Translations under genes and position numbers: made by a program
The notes under the pieces: generated by a model
What the model was told of the DNA's origin: nothing
Database searches by the model: none
The model's input: only the letters and a program-made list of their open reading frames with translations
Shown here: piece after piece, positions 45,482 to 54,609 of the stretch
How positions within the stretch are numbered: position 1 is the stretch's first letter
How the letters are laid out: every line of letters starts with the position of its first letter
Assembly: GCA_913030825.1 (NCBI GenBank)
Contig: CAJWCU010000002.1
Span: forward strand, 62,001-126,000
Length of the DNA stretch: 64,000 nucleotides
From: an uncultured Rhodospirillaceae bacterium
GTDB taxonomy: Bacteria; Pseudomonadota; Alphaproteobacteria; Rhodospirillales; Casp-alpha2
Direction of reading: 5' to 3'

Positions 45482-46234
45482 ATGAGTACCCCCATGACCC
45501 ATTCCGCGCCGCAGGACGCCGTGCCGCTCGACCCCGAGCGCTACGACGCGGTCACCTTCGACGTTTACGGCACCCTGATCGATTGGGAGCCGACGATCCT
45601 CGACGATCTGGCCGACTGGACCGCGAAGGCCGGGGCGTCCTGCGGCCGGGCCGATCTGCTCGATATGTTCGACCGGGCCCGCGCCCATTATCAGCAACTC
45701 GCGCCCGCGCGGTCCTATCCGGACGTGCTGCGCGCGGCCTTCGCCTATGTCGCGAACGACCTGGGCCTGGCGGTGGATGTTGAGGTGCGGGAGCGTTTCG
45801 CGGCCTCGGTGCCGTCCTGGCCCGCCTACGACGACAGCGTCGCGGCCCTGCGCCGGCTCAAGGAACGGTTTCGCTTAGGAGCCCTGACCAACATGGACAA
45901 CGCCTCCTTCGCGGCGAGCCATGCGCGGCTGGAAGATTGCTTCGACGTGGTGGTGACGGCGGAGCGGGCGGGGGCATACAAGCCGTCGCTGCGCCATTTC
46001 GTGCTGGGGCTGACCGACCTGGCGGCCATGGGCATTCCGCCGGGCCGGGTCCTGCATGTCGGCCAGAGCCTGCGGGCCGATGTGCGGCCGGGCAACCTGC
46101 TGGGGCTCGACACGGTCTTTATCAACCGGCCGGGGCGTGGCCTGGGTCACAAGGGCTTCGGCGCCGAGTTGGCCGTGCCGGCGGCGACCTATTCGACCAT
46201 GGCAGCTTTCGTCGCCGACTTCCTGGGGGTCTAG
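45482..46234 (+). CDS. HAD hydrolase, haloacid dehalogenase type II-like
   Basis: 250 residues. The nucleophile Asp sits in FDVYGTLIDWEP, typical of L-2-haloacid dehalogenases, and AYKPS (motif III Lys) and LHVGQSLRADV are present. It is convergent with ppd, and the stop codons overlap by 4 nt. It does not look like phosphonoacetaldehyde hydrolase (PhnX). In this place it could act on a product of the phosphonate pathway or on an unrelated haloacid. Regulated most likely by the adjacent GntR protein. Confidence 0.8.
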   Translation: MSTPMTHSAPQDAVPLDPERYDAVTFDVYGTLIDWEPTILDDLADWTAKAGASCGRADLLDMFDRARAHYQQLAPARSYPDVLRAAFAYVANDLGLAVDVEVRERFAASVPSWPAYDDSVAALRRLKERFRLGALTNMDNASFAASHARLEDCFDVVVTAERAGAYKPSLRHFVLGLTDLAAMGIPPGRVLHVGQSLRADVRPGNLLGLDTVFINRPGRGLGHKGFGAELAVPAATYSTMAAFVADFLGV

Positions 46235-47406
46235 GCGCCCGCCTTGCGGTAAGGGGCGAGGAAGTCGCGGAACCGCCGCGCGACGTCGGGCGGGGTGACC
46301 GTCGGGCGGCCGAGTTCCTTCATCGACCCCGGCGCGATCTTCATGTGGATCAAGTGCGGGCCGGGGGTCTTGAGGGCTTCGGCGGTCGCCTGTTTGAGGC
46401 CGGCGAGGTCGTCGACCTCCCATCCGGCGGCATAGCCACATGCCTGGGCGACGCGGGCGAAGCGGACGGCGGGGGCCGTGGTCGGCTGGCCGCCAGTGGA
46501 ATCGTAGGTGCCGTTGTCCAGCACCATATGGATCAGGTTTTCCGGCCGCATCGAGCCGATGGTCGCCATGGAGCCCAGCTTCATCAGCGCCGCCCCGTCG
46601 CCGTCGAACACGACGATCGGCGAGGTGACATTGAGGGCCGCGCCCAATCCCATGCCCGCGGCCCCGCCCATGGAGCCGACCTGATAAAGGTGCTGCTCGC
46701 GGTCCTCGATGGTGAACAGCTCGCGCCCGCATTTGCCGGTGGTGGCGATGATCCCGGCGTTGTCGGGCAGGACCTCCAGGATCGCCTCCATCGATTTCAT
46801 GCGGCCCGGCAGCTCGCCGCCGGTGAACATCTCGTGCACCGGGCCCATCTCGGGCGCGGGCAGGGTGGGGGCGTCCAGGCCGTCGTCTTTCACATCGCCC
46901 TTTTCCATGATGAAGGCAAAGGGCAGGCCGCTCTTGTCCATATAGCTGGTCGCGACGGTGATCGCCTGCTCCACTGATCCGGCCTCGTTCGGGAACGGCA
47001 GGTAGGGGACGCGGATGACCTCCAGCAGGTCCGGGGTGATCTGGCCCATGACCTCGTGCTGCGGCTCGTCCTTCAATCCCGGCCCGCCGCGCCAGGTGCA
47101 GACCACCAGGGTCGGGATCTGGAACGGATGGTTCAACGACGTCAGCGGATTGACCGCGTTGCCGAGGCCGGAGTTCTGGAACATCACCACGGTCTCGCGC
47201 CCGGCCAGCCAGGCGCCAGAGGCAATGGCCACGGCCTCGCCCTCGCTGGCTGCCGCGACGTAATCGAGTCGCCCATTGGCCCCGCCCCCCATGGAGCCCT
47301 CAACCACTTTGTTGATCAGCGGCGTCAGGAACGAGCAGGGGACGCCGGTGAAGAAGTCGTAGCCTCGCGCGCGCAGGGGGGTCAGGAAGTCGTCGGCGTC
47401 GATCAT
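46231..47406 (-). CDS. ppd: Phosphonopyruvate decarboxylase
   Basis: 391-residue thiamine-diphosphate enzyme converting phosphonopyruvate to phosphonoacetaldehyde, the step that pulls PEP mutase forward. Motifs: FFTGVPCSFLTPLINKVV at the N-terminus, the catalytic-type Glu in AAASEGEAVAIA, and the ThDP-binding GDGAALMKLGS...NGTYDSTGGQ segment. The gene lies downstream of pepM on the same strand with a 104-bp gap. The 3' end is duplicated as a fragment at 41180. Confidence 0.92.
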   Translation of the reverse strand: MIDADDFLTPLRARGYDFFTGVPCSFLTPLINKVVEGSMGGGANGRLDYVAAASEGEAVAIASGAWLAGRETVVMFQNSGLGNAVNPLTSLNHPFQIPTLVVCTWRGGPGLKDEPQHEVMGQITPDLLEVIRVPYLPFPNEAGSVEQAITVATSYMDKSGLPFAFIMEKGDVKDDGLDAPTLPAPEMGPVHEMFTGGELPGRMKSMEAILEVLPDNAGIIATTGKCGRELFTIEDREQHLYQVGSMGGAAGMGLGAALNVTSPIVVFDGDGAALMKLGSMATIGSMRPENLIHMVLDNGTYDSTGGQPTTAPAVRFARVAQACGYAAGWEVDDLAGLKQATAEALKTPGPHLIHMKIAPGSMKELGRPTVTPPDVARRFRDFLAPYRKAGA

Positions 47407-47510
47407 GGTGTGTTTTCCGGTCGATGCAGGGTTATGCCTGCTGGCTTATCGTATCGCCGGGCGCCTCGGCAAGAGGGCCGGTGCATCCTATCGAAACAGC
47501 CTCGCCCGGG

Positions 47511-48434
47511 TCAGGCCCGCGCCTTGGTCGCGGGCAGATACCGGGCTTCGGCCTGTTTCAATTCAGCATTGCCCTGGATATCGAAGATTTCCGAGACCGT
47601 GGTGATGTCGGGCTCGACCCCGGCCAGGCTTTCCTCGCGGAGAATTCTGGCGGTCGTCTCTCGCATCGCGGTGATCGAGGCGCGCAGGTTGTGGTTGGCC
47701 CAGATCGCCAGCGACACCCCGGCCTTGCGGAAGGCGTCGGTCGGCACGGAGTAATACTTGGTCGGCACGATGACGACCGGTACGCGGCCGTCCCACCCAG
47801 CCATGAAGGCCTGGATTTCCGCGTCCGTCGCCAGCTTGGAGTGGCAGAGCACGGCGTCGGCCCCGGCCTCGGCATAGGCATGGGCGCGGTCGAGCGCCTC
47901 GTTTAGCCCGCGCCCGGCGATGAAGGCCTCCAGCCGCGCAACGATGCTGAAGTCCGGGTCCGTTTGGCTGTCCTTGCCGGCCTTGATCTTGCCCGCGAAT
48001 TCGTTCTTGTCGGCCAAAGGTTGGCCTTCGCCGATGAAAGAGTTGGTCTTGGGGAACAGCTTGTCCTCGATGCAGATGCCGGCGATGCCGCGCTGACAGA
48101 ATTTAGTCACCGCGCGGCGCATGTTGTTGAAGTTGCCCCAGCCCGTGTCGCCGTCGACCAGGATCGGGATCGAGGTGGCGTCGGACATGAACTCCAGGAC
48201 TTCCAGAACCTGGGTCCAGGAGGCTTCGTTATTGTCGCGTACGCCGAGCGCCGCCGACATCGACAGCCCGGATGCCCAGATGCCCTTGAATCCGGCTTCC
48301 TCGACGATCTTGGCGCTGAGGCCGTTATGGGCCTCCATGATGAATTCCAGTTCGGGCGACAAAAGCATCTCGCGGAGTTGGCGGGCCTTGGTCTGGGTCT
48401 GCGGGGCGGCGGTCTGGGGTTGGGGCGCGGTCAT
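47511..48434 (-). CDS. pepM: Phosphoenolpyruvate phosphomutase
   Basis: 307 residues. The signature [10 protein letters not shown] (123-132) is the PEP mutase signature (EDK...NS), with the metal-binding DGDTGWGN loop at about 94-101. It rearranges PEP to phosphonopyruvate, the entry to all C-P bond biosynthesis. With ppd it makes phosphonoacetaldehyde. No AEP transaminase or phosphonoacetaldehyde reductase is in the window, so the final phosphonate is unknown. Confidence 0.93.
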   Translation of the reverse strand: MTAPQPQTAAPQTQTKARQLREMLLSPELEFIMEAHNGLSAKIVEEAGFKGIWASGLSMSAALGVRDNNEASWTQVLEVLEFMSDATSIPILVDGDTGWGNFNNMRRAVTKFCQRGIAGICIEDKLFPKTNSFIGEGQPLADKNEFAGKIKAGKDSQTDPDFSIVARLEAFIAGRGLNEALDRAHAYAEAGADAVLCHSKLATDAEIQAFMAGWDGRVPVVIVPTKYYSVPTDAFRKAGVSLAIWANHNLRASITAMRETTARILREESLAGVEPDITTVSEIFDIQGNAELKQAEARYLPATKARA

Positions 48435-48846
48435 GGTGTCTCCGGGGGATAAGTTTAAATAGTCTGTATCGATAGCTGGTATAGTCTGAGGCGATATTAA
48501 GGCGACATATAATCCCGCCGCGATGCCATTGCCAATCGTCCGTCCCGATTTTTTCGGGCGTCGTCGTGCCGCCTCGAGTGTCGTGATCGGGCCTGTGGCG
48601 GATGCGAGACCGGAGACCGGACAAGTGCCCGACTTGTATGACTAACCTTTGAGCAAATCCGGGTTTTTGCCAAAAAAATGTGCATTAAAAAACGCATCAA
48701 TATACATTTCAGAGATGTGTAAAATTGAATAACTGACTGATAAATAACATGAAATTTATATGTGAAAGGCTGCGTGCAAACTGGCATGGCGATTGCCATT
48801 AGTTTTGCCGCAACGCAGCAACATCCTGTTTTTTGGAGGCTATATA
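48435..48846. other. Intergenic region upstream of the urea operon
   Basis: About 410 bp without a gene between divergent pepM and urtA. It is AT-rich from 48650 onwards and holds the sigma-54 promoter and possible activator sites. A near NtrC-like pair TGC-N10-GCA sits at about 48679-48694 but is one base short of the NtrC spacing. Confidence 0.6.
48782..48796 (+). promoter_or_regulatory. Sigma-54 promoter for the urt-ure operon
   Basis: TGGCAT-GGCGA-TTGC has the exact GG-N10-GC spacing of -24/-12 promoters (consensus TGGCAC-N5-TTGC). It is about 50 bp upstream of the urtA ATG. Sigma-54 with NtrC control is expected for urea uptake under nitrogen limitation. Confidence 0.8.
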
Positions 48847-50139
48847 ATGAAAACGTATTTCCGGGGGGCCGTGGCGGCCATTGCCGTTACCGCGGCCGTG
48901 ATGACGTCGAACGTCGTCCAGGCCGCCGACACCATTAAGGTCGGCATTCTCCATTCCCTGTCCGGCACCATGGCGATCAGCGAAACCACGCTGAAAGACG
49001 TCATGTTGATGCTGATCGAGGAACAGAACAAAAAAGGCGGTGTGCTCGGCAAGAAGCTCGAGCCCGTCGTGGTCGATCCGGCCTCCAACTGGCCGCTGTT
49101 CGCCGAAAAGGCGCGCGAGCTGATCGAGGTCAAGAAGGTCGACGTGGTGTTCGGCTGCTGGACGTCGGTTTCCCGTAAATCCGTCCTGCCGGTCTTTGAG
49201 GAACTGAACTCGATCCTGTTCTACCCGGTGCAGTACGAAGGCGAGGAAAGCCAGAAGAACGTGTTCTACACGGGTGCGGCCCCGAACCAGCAGGCCATCC
49301 CGGCCGTTGATTACCTGGCCGAGGCCGAAGGCGTGAAGCGCTGGGTCCTGGCCGGTACGGACTATGTCTATCCGCGCACGACCAACAAGATCCTCGAGAC
49401 CTATCTCAAGGAACAGCTGGGCGTTGCCGCCGACGACATCATGATCAACTACACGCCGTTCGGTCATTCCGATTGGCAGACCATCGTCGCCGACATCAAG
49501 AAGTTCGGCTCCGCCGGCAAGAAGACGGCCGTGGTTTCGACCATCAACGGCGATGCCAACGTGCCGTTCTATAAGGAACTGGCCAACCAGGGCATCAAGG
49601 CCGAAGACATTCCGGTCGTCGCGTTCTCGGTCGGTGAAGAAGAACTCGCCGGTCTGGACACCGGGCCGCTGGTCGGTCACCTGGCCGCGTGGAACTACTT
49701 CATGTCCGCCGATACGCCGGAAAACGCCGACTTCATCAAGAAGTGGAAGTCGTTCATCAAGAACGACAAGCGCGTGACCAACGACCCCATGGAAGCCCAC
49801 TACATCGGCTTCAACATGTGGGTTAAGGCCGCCGAAATCGCCGGCACCACCGAAGCCGACGCGGTCATCGACGCCATCACCGGCGTGACCGTGCCGAACC
49901 TGACGGGCGGCTATTCCGCGATGATGCCGAACCACCACATCACCAAGCCGGTCCTGATCGGCGAGATCCAGGCCAACGGCCAGTTCGAAACCGTGTCCGA
50001 AACGCCGGGCCTGGTTCCGGGCGATGCCTGGTCCGACTTCCTGCCGGGCTCCAAGGACCTGATCTCCGACTGGCGTAAGCCGCTCGCTTGCGGGAACTTC
50101 AATGTGAAGACCGGCAAGTGCAGCGGTAAGGGCTCCTGA
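48847..50139 (+). CDS. urtA: Urea ABC transporter, periplasmic binding protein
   Basis: 430 residues. Signal peptide MKTYFRGAVAAIAVTAAVMT with cleavage near VQA/ADT. The mature part is a type I binding fold with DTIKVGILHSLSGTMAI, FGCWTSVSRKSVLPV and YPVQYEGEES, the UrtA pattern. A GGAGG ribosome binding site lies 8 nt upstream, and the sigma-54 promoter is just above. It is the first gene of urtABCDE; a hairpin after the stop may set its higher expression level. Confidence 0.95.
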   Translation: MKTYFRGAVAAIAVTAAVMTSNVVQAADTIKVGILHSLSGTMAISETTLKDVMLMLIEEQNKKGGVLGKKLEPVVVDPASNWPLFAEKARELIEVKKVDVVFGCWTSVSRKSVLPVFEELNSILFYPVQYEGEESQKNVFYTGAAPNQQAIPAVDYLAEAEGVKRWVLAGTDYVYPRTTNKILETYLKEQLGVAADDIMINYTPFGHSDWQTIVADIKKFGSAGKKTAVVSTINGDANVPFYKELANQGIKAEDIPVVAFSVGEEELAGLDTGPLVGHLAAWNYFMSADTPENADFIKKWKSFIKNDKRVTNDPMEAHYIGFNMWVKAAEIAGTTEADAVIDAITGVTVPNLTGGYSAMMPNHHITKPVLIGEIQANGQFETVSETPGLVPGDAWSDFLPGSKDLISDWRKPLACGNFNVKTGKCSGKGS

Positions 50140-50185
50140 TCATCGGGGCCCGGTCACGAACGTGACGCAGACAACGCACACGGGC

Positions 50186-50207
50186 GGGCGGGGCAAACGC
50201 CCCGCCC
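50186..50207 (+). promoter_or_regulatory. Intercistronic hairpin between urtA and urtB
   Basis: GGGCGGGGC-AAAC-GCCCCGCCC, perfect 9-bp stem with a 4-nt loop and no T-run, 46 nt after the urtA stop. Such hairpins between a binding-protein gene and its permease often stabilise the upstream mRNA or reduce read-through, raising binding protein over permease. Confidence 0.65.
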
Positions 50208-50260
50208 CCCACTCCTCCCAAGTTTCCCGCAACCAGCAACCTGGCAACGGCGACAGGTCC

Positions 50261-51886
50261 ATGGCGCGATATCTTCATTCATTTGTTCTTTTTCTGGCCC
50301 TTATCTGGCTGATCCCGGGCCTCGCGGCCCCGGCGCACGCGGCCGACGACGATCTCCGGGCCAAGATCGACGCATTGGCCTCTGGCGGATTTTCGCAGAC
50401 GGCCAAGCAAATTCAGGACCTCGCCGCAACCGGCGACGACCGGGTTGTTCCCGCCCTTCAGGCCCTCCTCGCCGGCAAGCTTTATTTCAAGAAAGCCGGC
50501 AAGCAGGTCTTCATCACCGAGAAAGCTTCGGGCGGCTATGCCCTGACCGATCCGCTGACTGGTGAAAGCGCCGGCACTTTGGCGCGCGGCGCGCTCAAGA
50601 AAATCCGCGTCAACAACCGCCTGCGCCGCGAATTGAAGGCGGCCCTCGGTAATTTGACGCTTCTCTCCAAGGTCACGGCGGTGCGCCTCAAGGCGGCCGA
50701 AGCCGTGTTCAAATCCCAGGACCCGGATACCTTGGAGGCCCTCGTCTCGGCGATTTCCAAGGAAACCGACGACGGCGTCAAGAAGGTCCTGGAACAGGCC
50801 CATGCGGCGGTTCTGCTCAAGACCGACGCGGCTGAGGCCGACAAGATCGCGGCCCTTGCCGTGATCGAGGACCGTGGCGACCGCGACGCCCTCTCCGTGG
50901 TCATCGCCACCGCCGCCCAGGCGGAGGGAGCCTTGAAGGCCGCCGCCGAGAAGACCGCGACCTCGATCCGCCAGAATCTGGAACTTTGGGGTGCTGCGCA
51001 GAATATCTGGTACGGCCTGTCGCTCGGTTCCGTCCTGCTGCTGGCCGCCATCGGCTTGGCCATCACCTTCGGCGTCATGGGGGTCATCAACATGGCGCAT
51101 GGCGAGATGGTGATGATCGGCGCCTATGTGACCTTCATGGTGCAGGAAGTGATCCGCACCTCCATGCCGGGGCTGTTCGAGTATTCCCTGCTGATCTCCG
51201 TGCCGCTGGCCTTTCTGGTCGCCGGCGCCATCGGTATGGCGGTGGAACGCTGCATCATTCGCTTCCTCTACGGCCGTCCGCTGGAAACGCTGCTCGCCAC
51301 CTGGGGGCTATCGTTGGCCCTGCAGCAGGCGGTGCGGACGATCTTCGGGCCCTCCAACCGTGAGGTCGGCACCCCGGATTACATGTCCGGCGCTTTCGAA
51401 CTGGGCCATCTGACCATCACCTACAACCGGCTCTGGATCATCGTGTTCTCGCTGGTCGTGCTGTTCGCCTTGATGGCGGTGCTGAAAAAGACGCCGCTGG
51501 GCCTGCAGATGCGCGCCGTGACGCAGAACCGCCGCATGGCGGGCGCCATGGGCATCCGCACCAATTGGGTCGACGCGGTGACCTTCGGCCTCGGCTCCGG
51601 CATCGCCGGGATCGCCGGGGTGGCGCTTTCGCAGATCGACAACGTCTCCCCCAACCTGGGCCAAAGCTACATCATCGACAGCTTCATGGTCGTGGTGTTC
51701 GGCGGGGTCGGGAACCTGTGGGGCACGCTGGTCGGCGCGATGACGCTGGGCGTCGCCAACAAGTTCCTGGAACCCTACGCCGGCGCGGTGCTGGGTAAGG
51801 TCCTGGTCCTGGTGTTCATCATCCTGTTCATTCAGAAGCGCCCGCGCGGATTGTTCGCGCTGAAGGGCCGGGCGATCGAATCATGA
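50261..51886 (+). CDS. urtB: Urea ABC transporter permease UrtB
   Basis: 541 residues: an N-terminal signal/hydrophobic segment, about 220 residues of soluble helical domain peculiar to UrtB (DDDLRAKIDALASGG...), then eight or so membrane helices of the LivH type (GVMGVINMAHGEMVMIGAY, GLGSGIAGIAGVALSQIDNVSPNLG). The ATG at 50261 (MARYLHSFVLFLALIWLIPG) is preferred over the upstream in-frame codon at 50162. Stop overlaps urtC by 4 nt. Confidence 0.92.
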   Translation: MARYLHSFVLFLALIWLIPGLAAPAHAADDDLRAKIDALASGGFSQTAKQIQDLAATGDDRVVPALQALLAGKLYFKKAGKQVFITEKASGGYALTDPLTGESAGTLARGALKKIRVNNRLRRELKAALGNLTLLSKVTAVRLKAAEAVFKSQDPDTLEALVSAISKETDDGVKKVLEQAHAAVLLKTDAAEADKIAALAVIEDRGDRDALSVVIATAAQAEGALKAAAEKTATSIRQNLELWGAAQNIWYGLSLGSVLLLAAIGLAITFGVMGVINMAHGEMVMIGAYVTFMVQEVIRTSMPGLFEYSLLISVPLAFLVAGAIGMAVERCIIRFLYGRPLETLLATWGLSLALQQAVRTIFGPSNREVGTPDYMSGAFELGHLTITYNRLWIIVFSLVVLFALMAVLKKTPLGLQMRAVTQNRRMAGAMGIRTNWVDAVTFGLGSGIAGIAGVALSQIDNVSPNLGQSYIIDSFMVVVFGGVGNLWGTLVGAMTLGVANKFLEPYAGAVLGKVLVLVFIILFIQKRPRGLFALKGRAIES

Positions 51887-53025
51887 TGACCATGAAATTC
51901 ATCCAGGGCGGCTTCGACCGCCGCGCGGTCGTCTTTCTGGGGCTTCTGTTCCTGATCGCCGCCGTCGTCTCCTTCCTCAATCTCGCGATGGAACCGGGCA
52001 GCACCTTCCACGTTTCGTCCTATACGGTGGCGTTGATAGGCAAGTATCTCTGCTATGCCCTGCTGGCGCTCTCGGTCGATCTGGTCTGGGGTTTCTGCGG
52101 CGTGCTGAGCCTCGGCCATGCGGCGTTCTTCGCGCTCGGCGGTTACGCCATGGGCATGTACCTGATGCGCCAGATCGGCACGCGCGGCGTCTACGGCGAT
52201 CCGGTGCTGCCGGACTTCATGGTCTTCCTGAACTGGAAGGAACTGCCCTGGTTCTGGTATGGCTTCGACCAGTTCTGGTTCGCGGCCTTGATGGTCTTGG
52301 CGGTGCCGGGGGTGCTGGCCTTCGTGTTCGGCTGGTTCGCCTTCCGCTCGCGGGTTACCGGGGTCTATCTCTCGATCATCACCCAGGCCCTGACCTTCGC
52401 CCTGATGCTGGCCTTCTTCCGCAACGACATGGGGTTCGGCGGCAACAACGGCCTGACCGATTTCAAGGATATCCTGGGCTTCGACGTGCAGGCGGATTCG
52501 ACCCGCGTGGGTCTTCTGATCGCCTCGGCGGTGGCGCTGGCCATCGGTTTCATCATCTGCAAGGCCTTGGTCAATTCCAAGTTCGGCAAGGTGCTGATCG
52601 CCGTGCGCGACGCCGAAAGCCGGACCCGGTTCCTGGGCTATCGGCCGGAGAACTATAAGCTTCTGGTCTGGACGCTGTCGGCCATGATGGCGGGTGTCGC
52701 GGGGGCGCTTTACGTGCCCCAGGTCGGCATCATCAACCCGTCCGAATTCACCCCGGCCAACTCCATCGAGGCCGTCATCTGGGTCGCCGTCGGCGGCCGG
52801 GGGACGCTGGTGGGGGCGACCATCGGCGCGGTTCTGGTCAACTTCGGCAAGACCCTGTTCACGGGCATCCTGCCGGAATTCTGGCTGTTCGCGCTGGGCG
52901 GTTTGTTCATCGCGGTCACCCTGTTCCTGCCCAAGGGCATCATGGGGGCGATCGACGGCTACATGGCCAAGCGCAAGGCGGCCAAGGACAGCGGCCCCGA
53001 AGCGCAGCCGCAGGAAGGGGATTGA
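51883..53025 (+). CDS. urtC: Urea ABC transporter permease UrtC
   Basis: 380-residue LivM-type permease with about ten hydrophobic segments and VDLVWGFCGVLSLGHAAFFALGGYAMG, the UrtC/LivM hallmark. The start overlaps urtB (ATGA), and the stop overlaps a TTG codon just before urtD. Forms the heterodimeric channel with UrtB. Confidence 0.93.
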   Translation: MMTMKFIQGGFDRRAVVFLGLLFLIAAVVSFLNLAMEPGSTFHVSSYTVALIGKYLCYALLALSVDLVWGFCGVLSLGHAAFFALGGYAMGMYLMRQIGTRGVYGDPVLPDFMVFLNWKELPWFWYGFDQFWFAALMVLAVPGVLAFVFGWFAFRSRVTGVYLSIITQALTFALMLAFFRNDMGFGGNNGLTDFKDILGFDVQADSTRVGLLIASAVALAIGFIICKALVNSKFGKVLIAVRDAESRTRFLGYRPENYKLLVWTLSAMMAGVAGALYVPQVGIINPSEFTPANSIEAVIWVAVGGRGTLVGATIGAVLVNFGKTLFTGILPEFWLFALGGLFIAVTLFLPKGIMGAIDGYMAKRKAAKDSGPEAQPQEGD

Positions 53026-53030
53026 TCGCC

Positions 53031-53780
53031 ATGCCGACGAGTAAAGCCTCGATCCTGTATCTGGAAAACGTCAACGTCTCCTTCGACGGGTTCCGCGCCC
53101 TCAACAACCTGTCGCTGACCGTGAAGCCCGGCGAGATGCGGGCGATCATCGGCCCCAACGGGGCAGGCAAGACGACCATGATGGACGTCATCACCGGCAA
53201 GACCCGGCCCGACAACGGCCGCGTGTTGTTCGACGAAACCGTCAACCTGACCCGCATGGACGAGGCGGAGATCGCGTCCCTGGGCATCGGCCGCAAGTTC
53301 CAGAAACCGACCGTGTTCGAAAACCAAACGGTTTGGGACAACCTTCTGCTGGCGCTCAAGGCGGGCCGGCGGGCCTGGGACACGTTGTTCTACCGGATGT
53401 CGGCCAAGGACAAACAGGAGATCGAAGATATCCTTGAGATCATCCGTCTGGGCCAGGTGCGGGATGAGATCTCGGCCAACTTGTCGCACGGCCAGAAACA
53501 ATGGCTGGAGATCGGCATGCTGCTGGCGCAGGACCCGAAACTGTTGCTGGTGGACGAGCCCGTCGCGGGCATGACCGACGCCGAAACGGAAGAAACGGCG
53601 CGCCTTCTGCGGGACATCGCACAACGCCATTCGGTCGTCGTCGTCGAACACGACATGGCCTTCGTCCGTGATCTGGACGTCCAGGTCACGGTGCTGCATG
53701 AAGGCTCGGCCATCGCTGAAGGCACCCTGGACTACGTCAGCGCCGACGAGCGCGTCATCGAAGTCTATCTGGGCCGCTAG
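53031..53780 (+). CDS. urtD: Urea ABC transporter ATP-binding protein UrtD
   Basis: 249 residues. Walker A GPNGAGKT near residue 43, signature LSHGQKQWLEIGMLLAQ (LSHGQ variant usual in UrtD), Walker B LLLVDEPVAGM. Start 53031 has a GGAAGGGG ribosome binding site; the frame also opens at a TTG at 53022 that is not needed. Confidence 0.93.
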   Translation: MPTSKASILYLENVNVSFDGFRALNNLSLTVKPGEMRAIIGPNGAGKTTMMDVITGKTRPDNGRVLFDETVNLTRMDEAEIASLGIGRKFQKPTVFENQTVWDNLLLALKAGRRAWDTLFYRMSAKDKQEIEDILEIIRLGQVRDEISANLSHGQKQWLEIGMLLAQDPKLLLVDEPVAGMTDAETEETARLLRDIAQRHSVVVVEHDMAFVRDLDVQVTVLHEGSAIAEGTLDYVSADERVIEVYLGR

Positions 53781-53799
53781 GAAAAGGAGCAGACACGAC

Positions 53800-54609
53800 A
53801 TGCTGACCGTCAAAGACGTCGACCTTTTCTACGGCGCCGCCCAGGCCCTTCGCGGGGTCTCCATGTCTGCCGAGATCGGCAAGGTGACCTGCCTGCTGGG
53901 CCGTAACGGGGTCGGCAAGACCTCGCTGTTGCGGGCCATCGTCGGCCATCACCCGATCACCAAGGGCGAGATTCTCTGGGATGGGGATTCGATCAATTCG
54001 CTCGCGACCTTTGATCGGGCGCGGCGGGGCATTGCCTATGTGCCGCAGGGACGGGAAATCTTCCCGCTGTTGAGCGTGCAGGAAAACCTGGAGACCGGGT
54101 TCGCCGGTCTGCCGTCGAAGCTGCGGTTCATTCCGGACGAGGTGTTCGAACTGTTCCCCGTCCTGAAAAGCATGCTGAAACGGCGCGGCGGCGACCTGTC
54201 CGGCGGCCAGCAACAGCAACTGGCCATCGGCCGCGCCCTGGTCACACGGCCGCGCCTGCTGGTGCTGGACGAGCCGACGGAAGGCATTCAGCCGTCGATC
54301 ATCAAGGACATCGGCAGCGCCATCAAATTCCTGCGCGACCGGTCGAACAAGACCGACGAGCCGTCTTCCCTGCGCGTCTACGACGAACAGCCCGGCACGA
54401 CCAACGGCGAAACAAACAAGCAGATCAAGGATGCCGTTTCCCACTTGCGCGACAAGGGCGAAATGGCGATCCTGCTGGTCGAACAGTACTTTGATTTCGC
54501 CCATGAATTGGCCGACGCCATCACGGTCATGGACCGCGGCGAAGTCATCGTCGCCGGAAACAAGAGCGAGTTGGACGCGGACGATGTACGACGGCACCTC
54601 ACCGTCTGA
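53800..54609 (+). CDS. urtE: Urea ABC transporter ATP-binding protein UrtE, with insertion
   Basis: 269 residues versus about 230 usual. Walker A GRNGVGKT (34-41), signature LSGGQQQQL (133-141), Walker B LLVLDEPTEG (153-162). Between IIKDIGSAIKFLRD and KGEMAILLVEQYFDF an extra stretch (about 181-217, rich in polar residues) is inserted where UrtE normally has only a few residues. The downstream H-loop region is intact, so the protein is probably active. A GGAG ribosome binding site precedes the ATG at 53800; the longer frame overlaps urtD. Confidence 0.92.
   Translation: MLTVKDVDLFYGAAQALRGVSMSAEIGKVTCLLGRNGVGKTSLLRAIVGHHPITKGEILWDGDSINSLATFDRARRGIAYVPQGREIFPLLSVQENLETGFAGLPSKLRFIPDEVFELFPVLKSMLKRRGGDLSGGQQQQLAIGRALVTRPRLLVLDEPTEGIQPSIIKDIGSAIKFLRDRSNKTDEPSSLRVYDEQPGTTNGETNKQIKDAVSHLRDKGEMAILLVEQYFDFAHELADAITVMDRGEVIVAGNKSELDADDVRRHLTV

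Noticed and set aside
48679-48694. NtrC-type site TGC-N10-GCA upstream of the urea operon
   Set aside because: Spacing is one base short of the NtrC consensus, so kept only as a weak note.
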